Assembly (NCBI RefSeq): GCF_025698545.1
Contig: NC_068575.1
Location: 53,205,980-53,269,979 of the forward strand
Length of the DNA: 64,000 bases
Origin: Gossypium raimondii
Lineage: Eukaryota > Streptophyta > Magnoliopsida > Malvales > Malvaceae
Reading direction: 5' to 3'
In this document: one piece after another, positions 1-11,725 of the stretch
Position numbering within the stretch: position 1 is the first letter of the stretch
How the letters are laid out: each line of letters begins with the position of its first letter
Notes under the pieces: generated by a model
Database searches by the model: none
Seen by the model: only the letters and a program-made list of their open reading frames with translations
Told to the model about the DNA's origin: nothing
Program-made: the position numbers and the translations under genes

Positions 1-502
1 TACAATATTAGAGGTGAGAATGAAGTTACACAATTTAAACTCGTGTCACACTAATATTTAATAAGAATTTTAATTATCGTTCCATATAAATAAAAATATT
101 TATTGAAGTTATCATTTATAATTATCGTAGGTGGTTTTGAATTATATTTATGTCCAACAAAATATGAGAACAAATAACGAGGGAAGAAGGTGGAAAGAGA
201 TTTTTGATTGATGAAGTAATAAAATGTTATGGGCCAAAAATTCATAGGTATAACATAGAGTAGAGATACTCTTCCCAACCATTAGGTTTTCAGGTGGGTC
301 TAAAATAACAAAGTTTTTCAAACCTAGAAGCTTCAAGTTAATGGGTAATAGGTTTACAACTTTAAGCTATCGGACCCATCTTACCCAATACCACCTTATT
401 CATTCCTCCCCTTCTACCTTCTAGCTTCTTGCCCCCCTTTAAGTTACAAGGAGAAATCAAATAATCCTAATATTGGTCGGCATAGAATTGTTTTTATTAA
501 AA
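1..502. other. AT-rich intergenic DNA, no gene seen
   Basis: No reading frame here resembles a known protein; the short open frames are low-complexity translations. The last nine bases, 494-502 (TTATTAAAA), are the left target-site duplication of the Mutator-type element that follows. Confidence 0.6.
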
Positions 503-1394
503 TGGTTAAATATAAAATTGGTACTTAAACATGTTCAATACTTATAATTTTCTTTTTGTTCCATATTGATACTTAAACTTTTTTTCTATTCACTATATTA
601 ATACTCGAGTCTAACAGCACGTTTGGTTCGCTGTAATGGAATAGAGGCGTAATAGGTAATTCTTTTATTTAGTTGACTGTAATGGAATAGAGGCGTAATG
701 GTATTCTTGTGTTTGGTTGAATGGAATAGAGGTGTAATAGCATAAGGAAAAAAGCTAAAATGACTAGAATACCCTTAGCAGAAATTTTTTAAGGTAGATG
801 ATTATTGTTATTGTTATTAAATTTTAATAAGATTATTAATATAAATAATAAATAATTTAATCATATTTTAACATAACTGTTATAAAATATAATTTAATAA
901 AATTGTTAATAAATATTCTTATATGAATTTACTAATAAAATCATAATATATAATACTATAAAATATAATTTAATAATAATATATAATTTAATAAAATTCT
1001 TATTCTTATATGAATTTATTAAAATCATAATATATAATACTATAAAATATAATTTAAATAATTATTTTTAAATATAATTTATAATCTACTTTATTATTAT
1101 TAAAGCGCAATACATATTTAATGTGCTAAAATATCATTTGTGGAACAAATAATTTAATTATTCTACAATAAAAAATATTAGCAACAATAAATAACTTTAG
1201 AATTATATTTTGCATAAACATAATAACAATGAATATTAACAAAATGTTAAATGAGATTCATGAAATTCTATGTCACAATCCATATGTAATACAGTTTTGC
1301 CACATCGAAAAGTTAGAACATTGTATATGACATACCATCCCAAATATTACAAACAGAAAAAGTTACGAAAATGTCATCAACAAAACCATAAAAT

Positions 1395-2431
1395 TTAATG
1401 GTCAACAAGAAATCTTCTGACCCATTCCAACCGTACATCAGAAGGTAAACTAAAGAAAACTACCATTTGAGTTGGATGATCTGGAATTTTACTCAATGCT
1501 TGAAATCGTTCATCCACAGTTAAACCTTCTATTTCACATAAGGTTGGATATAAATTTGCCGCTTTTTCTTGGATGCCCTGGTGAACTACCACATCGGAGA
1601 CAATACTCCTACTGATTTGTTCGTCAATGGCCCGCATGTTTTCAGCCAATAAAGTGGCAGCATCATTAACTGAAGAAGAAAAATGACCACTTGCATCAGA
1701 ATTCTTTTTTTCCTCTTTGAAGATGAGGAACCCCCTTGGTTTCTGTCTGGTTGCGGCTCCGTAGCAGAAACATCCATGTCATCCAAAGAGACATTAGCAT
1801 CGCAGTCATAGTATTCGTTTCTTTCTTCATTAATATTTGCAGCAGGTACATCCTCGGCATTTATTTCTTCAAGAACGTCAGCGGCTGTTTGAGCGTCTTT
1901 CCCAGTCGCTCGATCTTTTGCGTATATGGCAGTAAGTTGGTCGTAGTAAGGGAAACTACGATGTCTGAACTGAACGGCTTCTCTATGACTCTACAAAAAT
2001 GAGGAAATGATATTAGTTATAAGTTTGGTAAAAATAAGATAATCAAGACTTGAACTCATTCTTACCTTTAAATAAGAGTCCCAAACAGCATCTTCAGCAA
2101 CAACGACCTGCCTATGGTCGTCACAACTAAAACCGTTGTTGTTTTGGCCATTAAGCATGTCATAGACGATTGACCAATCCCTTTTTAGTAACCTAACCCT
2201 TGACTCGATATTAGGTCTAGCCTTTAACATTGCATTGGGTAAAGCCTTTTCTAACATTTTTTCCAACTCGTTTAAGTAACCGGCTTTGAACCCCGTATCA
2301 GCGTTAAATGTTCCAACATTGTGCAAGTCCACCATGCAGGAACCCAATGCTGCATCTTCTTCTGGAACTCATTTTCTTTTAGTTCCTCGAGATGATTGGG
2401 AAGGAACATTTGATTCTGAAACATCTGACAT
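1395..2431 (-). pseudogene. Myb/SANT-like DNA-binding protein of a PIF/Harbinger element, broken
   Basis: Reading on the minus strand, an ATG at 2431 opens a frame in which KRK is followed by TGA (2371-2369); the family normally has Trp there, so this is a premature stop. The frame continues as a Myb/SANT-like (MSANTD) domain containing CMVDLHNVGTFNADTGFKAG and LLKRDWSIVYDML. A donor lies at 2065/2066 and the second exon starts at 1990 (SHREAVQFRHRSFPYYDQL). An acidic linker with a basic SKRKK patch follows, then a one-base frameshift near 1706 in an A/T run, then a C-terminal segment ending at 1395. In Harbinger elements this protein binds the transposase and DNA. Two lesions make it a pseudogene. 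It could instead be called a L10-interacting-MYB-like gene copy. Confidence 0.8.
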
Positions 2432-5400
2432 AATTAAAACTACATACTGAATATAATTAGATTATTTGAAAAGATAATATAATCTTAAATGAAATATAAT
2501 AAAGAAGAAGATGATTAGATTAAAATAAAACTACATACTCTCTATTAAATGATATTACAATGTAGACTTACAAGTAGACTTTAAAATAAAAACAATAATA
2601 TTACAATGTAGACTTACAAGTTACAAATGGTGTGCGAGATTAAATAAGGGAAAGAAAGTAAGCGGTGGGAGGAAATTGTAATATAAATCCCTTTCCTTTT
2701 AAATTATTTCAATAGCATTCAACAAGTTATATTTTCCCAATTTTCTTATATTCAACAATTCACCAATTCAACTTCCAATTTTACTTAATAAAGTAGTATA
2801 AATTATAAAGCCGTTTAAAAATTTTGTTATTAAATTTAGCACTACTTTTAAAAGTTAAATACATTATTTAAATTGAAATAGAAATTAAAACGTATAAATA
2901 AGGATACAATAAGTTAATTATCGGTCATATTATTTAAATTTAATAAAAAATTAAATAAATTAGTGACTATATATAAAAATACCAATAAAAATTATCCTAT
3001 ACCAATAAATTATCCTATAAAGCCCATTATTGAAATGAAATTCGATCCCAAATTCAAAATTTTCAATACCAATAAAAATCAACTAATTACATCACCACTT
3101 GCAAAACATAACTATAAAAACATTACTATGGAGTGAACCATAAAAAACAGTCCAATTTACTGGAATTGCAACTATAAAATACCTCTTGAATTGCAACTAT
3201 AAAACACCTCTTGAAATGCAACTAGAGCTTCAGCTTGCCAACGATTTATGTCTGGAGCAAATCGGTAGATAACAGTCCAATACCTACGAAGGAATCACAG
3301 TAAATCACAGTGAATCAGCCAATCAACCTAGTGACAGACAGACGCATTTTAAGCAAAAGAACGAGCAAAAGAAAAGAAAGAACAAATAACAAGGGCATAA
3401 GCATGCAATTCATTCAACAATATGAGGTCTATATCTATAGGTTCCGTAAAATACTGCAGCTAATACTAATGACAAAAACCTGCAGGTAGAAAATTAACAG
3501 TAAATTTGTTTAAATCTTCTATTTAAAACCTTTGCGCCTATCTAGAATGTGGTTTTTTGCAGCTAATATCAATGACAAAAACCTGCAGCTAGAAAATTAA
3601 TAGTAAATTTCACCGCTGCAGAACTATCATGGGTTAAAATCCTGCATTTGAATAACATTGGTCCATAATTCATACACTAAAAACGTGAAATCCTCGCTCG
3701 ACTAAAAATGCTTAGATCGGTGTTTCGCATCAATTGTGCATTTTCAAGTTCCTGTTAACTTTTATATGCATTTTCTATTCAAAGCTAATGTCGAATCATT
3801 TCCAGAACTCAGGTCAAAGGAAAAATAAATGCCAAGAGATGTATTTCCAGCATTAGAAACAAAGTTAAATGCTTTTCATCATGAAAATCACGATTGAAAA
3901 TAACCCAAAAACTTTTAAAAAAAGATATTTCCTTGGGTATATATATAGCATTATCAACTAAGAAACCAATGCTGCAGAAAGAATCACAAAAGGTCAATTT
4001 GAATACAAAGCATAGGCCACCTCATGGAGTATACTTTATAAAATATTTCAATATTCCTTTCATACACACCAAATGATTATAAGAAACAAAGGGTTTTCAG
4101 ATCTCTAAATTGGCACATAGTTCATAATTAGAGAGTAGAAAAGAGCTTAATCAAAGCTAATAATTTAAGCAGTGGTCATTTGCTGCACTAAATGACAAGT
4201 TATTTTTGTCTCACTTCAAATTAAAATGAAAATAGACCATGAAAAGAAGAAGATTCCTATAACATTTCAAACCACCGAAGACCTATAACCAAAATATTTT
4301 ATACCCTCTAAGTTTAGAAATCAGTATGCTAGAAAATATTTATCATCAACTACATGCACATATACATAGACATAAGGAAGCAACAGAATCCAATATGTTG
4401 CATCTAAAAACTAAAAAAGAACAATCTAATCATCTTCTTCTGAAAGAATTAAGTTCACCTATAGAAACCACACAAACTGAACAGTTTATTAAAAATTTAC
4501 CCTATTTTAAAATGTTACAATATTTCTTTTTTCTTAAGTCCAAAACTATAAACTGCTAACGGTCGGCTGACATGGCTGTTAACTTTACACAAATAAATTG
4601 TTCAGTTACAGTAATACATTGTAACCCCGACATTGCACTAGTTTAAGCCCTAGTTTTCAGAAACATTAGATGCCAATTTTTAACCATTGGTATAACCATT
4701 GTTAATTTAGTTTGATAAAACTGAGGAGGCAGAAAGCGATGCCGATTGAAGGGGGAAACGAAAGTTTGATAAAGCTGAAGGGAAAACGAAAACCAAAGAG
4801 GAATCCATGAAAGGGGGAAAGACGGTGTGGAGCTCAATTGAAGGGGAAATAAATTGTGATGAAGAAAAGAGGTGTGATAATTGGGTGGTGTTCGTGTGTG
4901 AAAAGGGCAATAGTGTTTTTCTTTTTAAAGGCCGCAACTCGACTCACCAACTCCAGCAGAGAAGGGCAGAACGCTACAAATGGAGTGACTTTGGTCGAAT
5001 TTTTTAGTTTTCAGAAACCTTATATGCCAATTTTAAACGATTGTAAACAGAGATTCAACTAATTTGATGAATCTCTCATCATAGACATAAAAGGGAAAAC
5101 ACGTTCACAGAAAAATTTTAGGGTAGACAATATTTACCTATTGAATTGGAAAGGTTTTCTTCTGGGTTTCTTTGGAGATACTTGTTGAAATTTGAAGAAC
5201 AGAAGTCTGTTTTTGGACTTCCCTACTCACTGCATTTCAAGAACAGAATGTGAGTTTGGTTCGACAAAACAATCAAATGAAAGTGAAAGGGGAGCGGTGG
5301 AGGTCACTCACCTGGCAGCTTCTTTGATGTTGGGAGGGAGAGTTCTGGAGGTGGATTTCGGCTTGGAAGATGAGGGCAAAATAGGGCATAGAAATTTCAA

Positions 5401-5480
5401 GAATGCTAAACGGAAGCTATTCTGAACTTTGGGCAAGGAATAGAAATCGGGGAGGAATGAGAAATACGCACGTAATGGAT
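2432..5480. other. Non-coding interior of the PIF/Harbinger element
   Basis: These 3 kb lie between the Myb/SANT pseudogene and the right terminus. No frame resembles a PIF transposase or any protein I recognise. Open frames of 60-86 codons exist (for example 4326-4559 and 5192-5425) but lack family features. Two pairs of internal direct repeats occur: 3455-3507 with 3558-3610, and about 4651-4720 with 5005-5065. Confidence 0.6.
3455..3610. repeat. Direct repeat, two 53-bp copies 103 bp apart
   Basis: The copies at 3455-3507 and 3558-3610 share TGCAGCTAATA, AATGACAAAAACCTGCAG and AGAAAATTAA with few mismatches. They look like a local duplication inside the Harbinger element. No function is evident. 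Confidence 0.8.
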
Positions 5481-5980
5481 TAGGTGCGTAATGGGCAAAC
5501 CAGCGAACCAAACGCTGGAATAGATAGGGCCCACCGATTCGGCGCGTAATGCTATACGCATTACATCAAACCAAACAGAGTGTAATAATGTTACTTTTTT
5601 ACTAACGTGGCAGTGGCCACTCTCACGTCACCACATGGCGTTGGCCTCTTTTCTTTTTCTTTTCTTTCTCATCTTCCTCTTTTTCTTTTTCCTATCCTAG
5701 TCGTCGTGCTTCTACACCGCTGGCCACCATCTAGCCTTCTTTCGTCTACTTTTGTATGCTAATACGAGAGTAAGGCAGCAAGCACCACCATTGTTTTCAA
5801 AGCCTCTCTTATATCAGTAAGGCAGCAAGGCACCATCGTCGTTTTGCAGCAAGGCAATTGCAAATTTTCAAGGTATGGCAACACTCTCATATCAGTAACT
5901 TCTATTAATGTAAAAGTTTCTTATTAATAGAGATTCTTTGGTGATCGATTCTCTTTTTCTTCTTCATTTTGAAAACCTCA

Positions 5981-6462
5981 ACACTGAAAATCATCACTCC
6001 AGATGATTTCATTAAAGACGACGGTGAAACACTTGAATCCGAAAATGGTGCCTTTGAAATGGGTATTTTCAACCCAGAGTATTCGAACAATCAATACGTC
6101 GGAATATGGTATAAATTTTCGAGTACCACCGTCATTCGGTCACTAATAGGGAAGCTCCGATTTCAGATTATAATGGAGTTTTAAGGTTCGAGAACAATGG
6201 AATCCCACACTTTTCAATGAAACCAACAACGTCTTTTGGTATACTAACCCAAACACATCAAGAAATCCCCACGAACTTGTTTTACAGCTTTTCGATTCAG
6301 GAAATCTCGTAGTGAAAGAGAAAAACGATGATGATTCAAAGAATTTTTTTCTGGGAAAGTTTTGATTTTCCTTGTGATAATATTTTGCTAGGGATAAAGA
6401 TTGGGATAAACTTAATCACTAGTTTCGAGTACTATATATTGTCATGGAAATCATCAGGTGCA
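5981..6462 (+). pseudogene. Captured fragment of a G-type lectin S-receptor-like kinase (B-lectin domain)
   Basis: Read in three frames, this stretch gives consecutive segments of a bulb-type (B) lectin domain: ITPDDFIKDDGETL, NQYVGIWYKFSSTTV, then (shifted) ISDYNGVLRFENN, then NETNNVFWYTN and LVLQLFDSGNLVVKE, then (shifted again) FFWESFDFPCDN and EYYILSWKSSGA. This order matches the extracellular N-terminus of S-domain receptor kinases: the VGIWY core, the DSGNLV strand and the WESFD..D motif. There is no signal peptide, S-locus glycoprotein domain, PAN domain or kinase domain, because the fragment ends where the MULE right TIR begins. At least three frameshifts remove coding ability. It is a gene fragment captured by the MULE. 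Confidence 0.85.
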
Positions 6463-6835
6463 AATTTACTACTTTTTGCTACCTTGCTCTCGTATTATTG
6501 GACAAAAGCAGACGAAAGAAGGTCGAACGGCAGTTGTCATTGGTCAGAGAGCTCATCGAAGGAGGCCGGACGGTGGCCAGCAATGTAGAAGCACGATGGC
6601 TAGGGTAGAAAAAAGAAAATGAGGAAAAAAAAGGCCAAATAGGATGCCACATGTTGGCGCATGAGTGGCTAGTATTACCACGTCAGTAAAAAAAATAATC
6701 GCGTTAGACTTGAGTACCGATATAATGGACGGAAAAAAAATTTGAGTACTAATCTGGGACGAAAAAATCATAAGTACCAATCTGAGAGAATTGGACAAGT
6801 TCGGACACCAATTTTATATTTAACCCTTATTAAAA

Positions 6836-8230
6836 TTGGAACTTCGTCCATCAATTTAGTAATGAATTTCATTAATTTAAAAATTACTTCTATTTACTAA
6901 AAATTATTCTTTTATTTTAAGGATTTCAAAATTATCTATGAATTCTGGTATAATGTATAATTTTATATGTGAACTTTGAAAGTGTAAAGTCTACTCTTGT
7001 GGCACATTTTTTATACGGATGAGTGCAGAACAGGGTAATAAGTTTGTCCAAGTTGCGGATTTGACCTAGGGCTCTAGATATTCGGAAAGAAATTTAGATT
7101 TTGACACAATCTGAAACGCAAACGGATATAAAAGAAATTAAAGAAAACAATTAAAATAAATAACTAAGATAAATAAAATAGGACAATAAATCAAAGATTA
7201 AAACAATAAATAAGAAAATAAAGAAGATGGATAGAAAAGATGGAACGTTGCGTATAGAAGTCCATAACCCCCTTAAGAGATTCTAATTATCCTTTCAAGA
7301 AAGAAAACTTAACAAGAAAAAGTATGAAGATGATCCTCATAATCTCAAAAGATTGTTAAAACTCTTTAAAAGAAAACTCAAGAGAAATTATTGAAAAGAA
7401 AAACTCAAAGAGAATTTATTTATTCAAAAGAAAACTTGAATAATAATCAATTCTCTTTGGTGTATAATGCAAAGGCCTTTATATAGGCTAGCTATATAAA
7501 TCTAATAGAACTTTTACATATACTAGAACTCTAATTAATCTAAATAAGTAGATTTAAACTAAACTTTATTGTTGACATAAAACTCCTAAATAACTTAAAA
7601 TACTTAATAATTATCAAAATTCAGAATAAAAAAATAAAATAATAAAAGCAGATACATACAATATTGGACTCATATATAATAAAAATTAAGTCTAAAACTC
7701 GAACCTTATATGATTTAAACTCGAAATAGCTTGAAACTCGTAATTTTCGTAATAATCTGGTCTAGAAATTCTACTCGCTCAGCCTTTACTAAAACAATCA
7801 TAATTTGAGTTCTCGAACTCGAAATCAAGTGATTCAAAGTGTGTTTCGAAGCTAAGAGATAAATATTAAAATGCTATGAAGACATCTTAATCCAAAAACG
7901 TCTGGATCCCATCCAAAAAGTTGTCGCAAGTTGACTAATCTTTTTAGCTTGAAAATTGATGGCTTGGTTGAATTGACTTTAATACATTTCACTCATTCTG
8001 TGCATGTATCATTTCTCGTTTCTTTGAAATGATTCATCCTCACATACTAGCTTTGATCACATTTTGGTTTGATTTTCTTTACCTTTAACCTTGTTGTTGG
8101 GCCTTGAGGTAATGTAAGCCCATCATATCTATGGGCCTAAAATTGGGCCTTGAGACTCGTATTAGTTTTCTTTTCTTTTCTCTGGTCTTATGGCACGTCT
8201 TTGGATATTTTTCTTGTTCTTTTTCTTCAG
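6836..8230. other. Non-coding repeat-like DNA with an antisense TATA-like sequence
   Basis: No protein-coding similarity was seen. On the minus strand, TATATAAAGGCC near 7475-7490 is followed by an A/T-rich leader-like stretch (7040-7450), as in LTR or other retroelement promoters. No LTR boundary or coding domain was found to confirm this. The stretch around 8095-8150 contains repeated GGGCCT/AGGCCC words. Confidence 0.35.
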
Positions 8231-8894
8231 TTGCTGGTGTTTTGATTTGAGATTTGTTTCGATTTGTCTAGTATTAATCTGTTCAAGGTGTTGGATCTAA
8301 TCTTGAAGCCAATGGAGAAAGGAATGACGTATTTGCACATTGACGATGGTGAAGATAATGCTTGGTTTCTCTCGAGTAATGTGAATACTCAGTACTTGAT
8401 AAATGAATCCAATTTGGTAGGATATTTTTTAACAGCAAATGTTGTCCATTTCCCGACCATGAGTAATACGATGGCGAATTGATGACACCCTCTTGGGGGT
8501 TCAAAATACAGATCTAGGGGAGAAACATAATATGTTCAAGTTTTATTATGAACTTGAGGTGGAACGAGTGGTTAATGGAGCACCATGGACGCTCAATAAC
8601 TATTTTTTGGTTATTTAATTTTTACAAGAAAATGATGATCCGATGCAGATTTGTAACACCCCTAACTCGTTCCTATTGCCAGAATAGGGTTATAGAGTAT
8701 TACCAAACAATCGAAAACATATAAACTTTATAGCATTCAATAAAATTAATGATATGATAAAGTATTCATACACATGCATATTGTCCCTAAATCGATCCCT
8801 CAAGGCCATAAAAATATCTTAGAAGCAAATCGGGACCAACTTGAAATAATTTGGAAAGTTTTAGGAAAAACAATGCAAAATTTGCAAAATAGGA

Positions 8895-9205
8895 GACACA
8901 CGGCCGTGTGCCTCACACAGCTAAGACACACGCCTATGTCTCTACCTGTGTATCTTTCGAACTATGGACACACACCGTGTCCCAGCCCATGTCCACACCC
9001 GTGTAACTCTCTGAGTAGGGTCACACGACCGTGTCACACGCCCGTGCCAAGTCATCTAACTCTCTGAGTTTCCCTACATACCCGTGTGTTAGGCCGTGTA
9101 ACTCACTGACTTGAACACTAAGAAACTCTCAGGTGACACACAGCAATGTCGCCAGGCCGTGTGTCTTACACAACCGAGATACACGCCCTTGTCCTAAGCC
9201 ATGTG
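8895..9205. repeat. Cluster of ACACGGCCGTGTG palindromic boxes
   Basis: Palindromic or half-palindromic words such as CACACGGCCGTGTG, CACACGACCGTGTCACAC and AGGCCGTGTG recur about ten times. Similar clusters lie in solo LTR B (19960-20300). They are CpG-rich in an otherwise AT-rich sequence, so heavy methylation or binding of a dimeric factor is possible, but nothing here shows either. Confidence 0.7.
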
Positions 9206-9900
9206 TACTCCAAATTGCTTCAAAAAATAAGGAAATTTTCGTACTTAACTTAACTACCAAACCATGCATTAAAACCATACTAAAATCATGACAAAAAAAA
9301 CACTCATACATGTTCAAATATACTTAAAATTCAAATGTTTAACCAATATGTCCTCATTGGCACCACAATTCAATTTTCATTCAATTAATACAATTCTTAC
9401 TTTTCTATACAACTAACTCATACCTGTTATGAACAAATACAAATTCAAACAATCACACCTTACATTTATCAAAATAACTAATTTCATTGAACTTATAACA
9501 TTAAACATACATACAAGAAAATCCATCACTAAAACATGCTACATAAACATTTATCTATATAAATACAAACCTATAATCACATTTTCAAAAGATTAAACTT
9601 CTAGGACATATTTACACCCTAGGTACATGCCAAAAACACAAAAGAAAACATCACCAACATTGAGTACGAGATTCTTGTAGAATGTTGAATCCGAGTCTAC
9701 TATTTATCTAACTTGCAAACATAGGAACCAATTTACATTTAGTAGATTTCACTTATTTAACTAACCACAAGTATAACCAAAGCATATGAGTTTATTCCTC
9801 AACCTAAGAAAAATATAATTCTGCTTTAATAATACCTACAACAAACCATTTTCAATGACTCATATAACTTTGTCGTATAGTTTATTAGCTACAAAGCACT

Positions 9901-10188
9901 CGGTGCCAAGCGGATAAACCGCAAAAGAGTTTGCGCCTAGCGCTAGTTAGATTAACTGACGATATTAAATGTGAGCCCACCCCTAGTTGGGTAAACCAAC
10001 GATGTTTGCGCCCAGGGATAGTAGGTTAGATCGACGATTGTGTGCCCAACACTAGTCAGATAAACTGACGGAAGTTGCACCTAGCGCTAGTCGGATAAAC
10101 CGACAAAATCAATAGTGAGATCAGCTCTAGTTGGATAAACCAACGATGTTTGCACCCAACGCTAGTCGGTTAGACCGATGATTGTGTA
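9901..10188. repeat. Minisatellite in solo LTR A, about eight units of 33-42 bp
   Basis: The core CGCTAGTCGGATAAACCGAC recurs with variation near 9907, 9940, 9982, 10018, 10051, 10085, 10124 and 10160, alternating with GTTTGCGCCCA-type spacers. Units are diverged and of unequal length. Confidence 0.8.
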
Positions 10189-11725
10189 ATTATTTACATC
10201 CACAATTTTCTCATTTATCAATTAACATCTTTATTCAATTATACGCGTAAGATTATATATCAAGTATTAAAATAACATTGATTAATTAAATAATTAATAG
10301 AAAATTTAAGTTCGAGACTACGAACTTACTGAAACTACACTTGCAGACAATTATTCACTAGCTGTCTCTTTTTCACGATTAGCAACGGGATCTCTCGTTT
10401 CTCGATATGCAAGCCCTTCAAACCAAATACACAAGCTTTATCAATGGCTTTCTTTCTCCCTAACTTTTCTTTAATTTCAGCTAAGAAGAAGGAAAAATAA
10501 TAGAAAATTCTTTTAGTGGACTCTTTTGTGTTTTATTAAACATGTTTTTATTATTTATTTACTTGTATAAATCCTTTAATAATTACTATACTAACTTATC
10601 ATATATATAATTCTATAATATTTACTAAAAGCTGCACCATCACACTACCCATATAATTATTGGCTTATTTATTTAATAAGTCCCTTAAAATAGTTCCATC
10701 TTAAAATTTAGTAGTAATTCCTACTTTTATCCTTTATTTAATTTAGTCCCTTTACTTTAATTAAACACTAAGTACTTAAAATTATTTAACTATTATTAAA
10801 TTCCCTTCTAAGATAACTCCAAATATATTTAATGACAATATTTATGAACCCAAACGGAAATGAAGTCTCGGAAGTACGTTTCTCGACACTCCTGACGTTC
10901 AGGTTGTTACAAGATCCCATTAGTAAACTCTTCTTTTTGGATTTAGATCCATGAATTACCCTTGAGTTATTTTTCGGAGAATGTGGCAAAGCAATTTGGG
11001 AATTTTATTTGAAAATTCATTAAGTATGATGCGAAACAAACAACTTGAGGAGTTTAGAATTATATGTGTATTCAAGTACAATTGGATATTCATAAATTGT
11101 TGAAACGGAGGAAAAAAATTGTGATTTTTCATTCAAGATTCGTTTATGCAACTTTTCGTATGAGAAACTTACTCTCTTTTGATTTTTGTGTAGTTGTTTA
11201 AGCCATGGTGATAGCTTTTGTTTCATTTGTCTGAATCAAAGAAGTAAGGAATTGGGTACCAATCAAGGAAAGCAAGCAAGAGAGCGAAATCTGTTGGATG
11301 CAAAAAGGCAAGAATCGTGGCAAATCATGAATCCAATCTTGGGTTTTAATTTGGAGGGATCTTCAAATAAACATGATGTGGGAGTGGCGAGATCTTCAGG
11401 TGGGCCAGCCCAAGTTCAAATGGAACATAAGTTAGAGGAAAGCCCATTGGAAAATGTTGATGGAAAGAAAATACCTCATTCGGATAGGTTGAATTCCAAC
11501 ATTTCTAGAAATTTTGATTTCTTGGAGTCTAACTATGAGTGTGAAAATGTTTGTTTTAAACAGATATCGACGACTGCAGTAGGCAAGCTGACTAGAAGCA
11601 ATAAAAATTTTAAGTTGGAATGTTCGTGGTTTAGAGAATACACAGACAGTCCGAAGAATTCAATATATGCTAGAAACAAATCGTCCCTAAATTATCTTAT
11701 TAATGGAGATGAAATTGAATGTTAA

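Larger units (their letters stand above)
615..5582. mobile_element. PIF/Harbinger element inserted in the left TIR of the MULE
   Basis: The element is bounded by TAA duplications at 612-614 and 5583-5585. Its related termini read CAGCACGTTTGGTTCGCTGT on the left and CACTCTGTTTGGTTTGATGT on the right (reverse complement). A 3-bp TWA duplication is typical of PIF/Harbinger. Subterminal copies of TGTAATGGAATAGAGGCG occur near 633 and 671, with a related copy near 718. The only recognisable gene is the Myb/SANT-like ORF1 partner at 1395-2431. I saw no PIF-type DDE transposase, so the copy is probably non-autonomous. Excising the element restores continuity of the surrounding MULE TIR, which supports these boundaries. 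Confidence 0.82.
503..6826. mobile_element. Pack-MULE-like element with long TIRs, carrying a captured gene fragment
   Basis: The left end (503-614, continuing at 5586 to about 5760) and the right end (about 6555-6826, reverse complement) match as long inverted repeats that begin (G/T)GGTTAAATATAAAATTGG. The 9-bp sequence TTATTAAAA flanks both sides at 494-502 and 6827-6835. Long TIRs with 9-bp duplications are the signature of Mutator-like elements. Removing the nested PIF/Harbinger insertion and its TAA duplication leaves about 1.35 kb, too small for a MULE transposase, and none is visible. The interior holds a broken S-domain receptor-kinase fragment (5981-6462), so the element fits the Pack-MULE pattern of gene capture. 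Class assignment rests on structure only. Confidence 0.8.
8652..10911 (+). mobile_element. Solo LTR A (TGTAACACC...GTTACA lineage, probably gypsy)
   Basis: The sequence starts TGTAACACCCCTAACTCG and ends GGTTGTTACA, with TG...CA termini. It is flanked by AGATT (8647-8651) and AGATC (10912-10916), a 5-bp duplication with one mismatch. The LINE ORF1 reading resumes right after it, so the boundaries are secure. No internal retrotransposon domain is present, which fits a solo LTR left by LTR-LTR recombination. It contains a cluster of CACACGG/CCGTGTG boxes (8895-9205) and a minisatellite (9901-10188). The gypsy assignment comes from general resemblance only. Confidence 0.8.
8308..11725 (+). pseudogene. 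LINE ORF1 (DUF4283 / zinc-knuckle protein), split by a solo LTR
   Basis: The first part, from about 8308, reads MEKGMTYLHIDDGEDNAW then LVGYFLTANVVHFPTM, and after a frameshift near 8480 GGVQ and ERVVNGAPWTLNNYFLV. These are DUF4283 features found in plant LINE ORF1 proteins. At 8651 the frame is cut by the solo LTR, and translation resumes at 10912 (QIPLV..SSFWI.IHELPLSYF). Further on, KIRLCNFSYEKLTLF and LSHGDSFC near 11145-11222 correspond to the CCHC_4 knuckle region, degraded. The rest, to the stop at 11725, is the low-complexity C-terminal part. Frameshifts and stops make it non-functional. Confidence 0.8.

Noticed and set aside
5192..5425. Open frame near the right end of the Harbinger element as transposase or captured exon
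   Set aside because: No PIF transposase motif and no recognisable domain; it is short and within non-coding element DNA.
7040..7500. Antisense TATA plus leader as an endogenous pararetrovirus promoter
   Set aside because: No coat, movement or polymerase segment was found nearby and no boundary could be set; an LTR-type repeat explains it equally well.
8895..10188. Regularly spaced short repeats as a CRISPR-like array
   Set aside because: Units are diverged, spacing is irregular, there are no unique spacers of constant length, and the whole lies inside a plant solo LTR.
11186..11725. 179-codon open frame as an independent host gene
   Set aside because: It continues LINE ORF1 reading (zinc-knuckle remnant at its start) and is followed by LINE ORF2.
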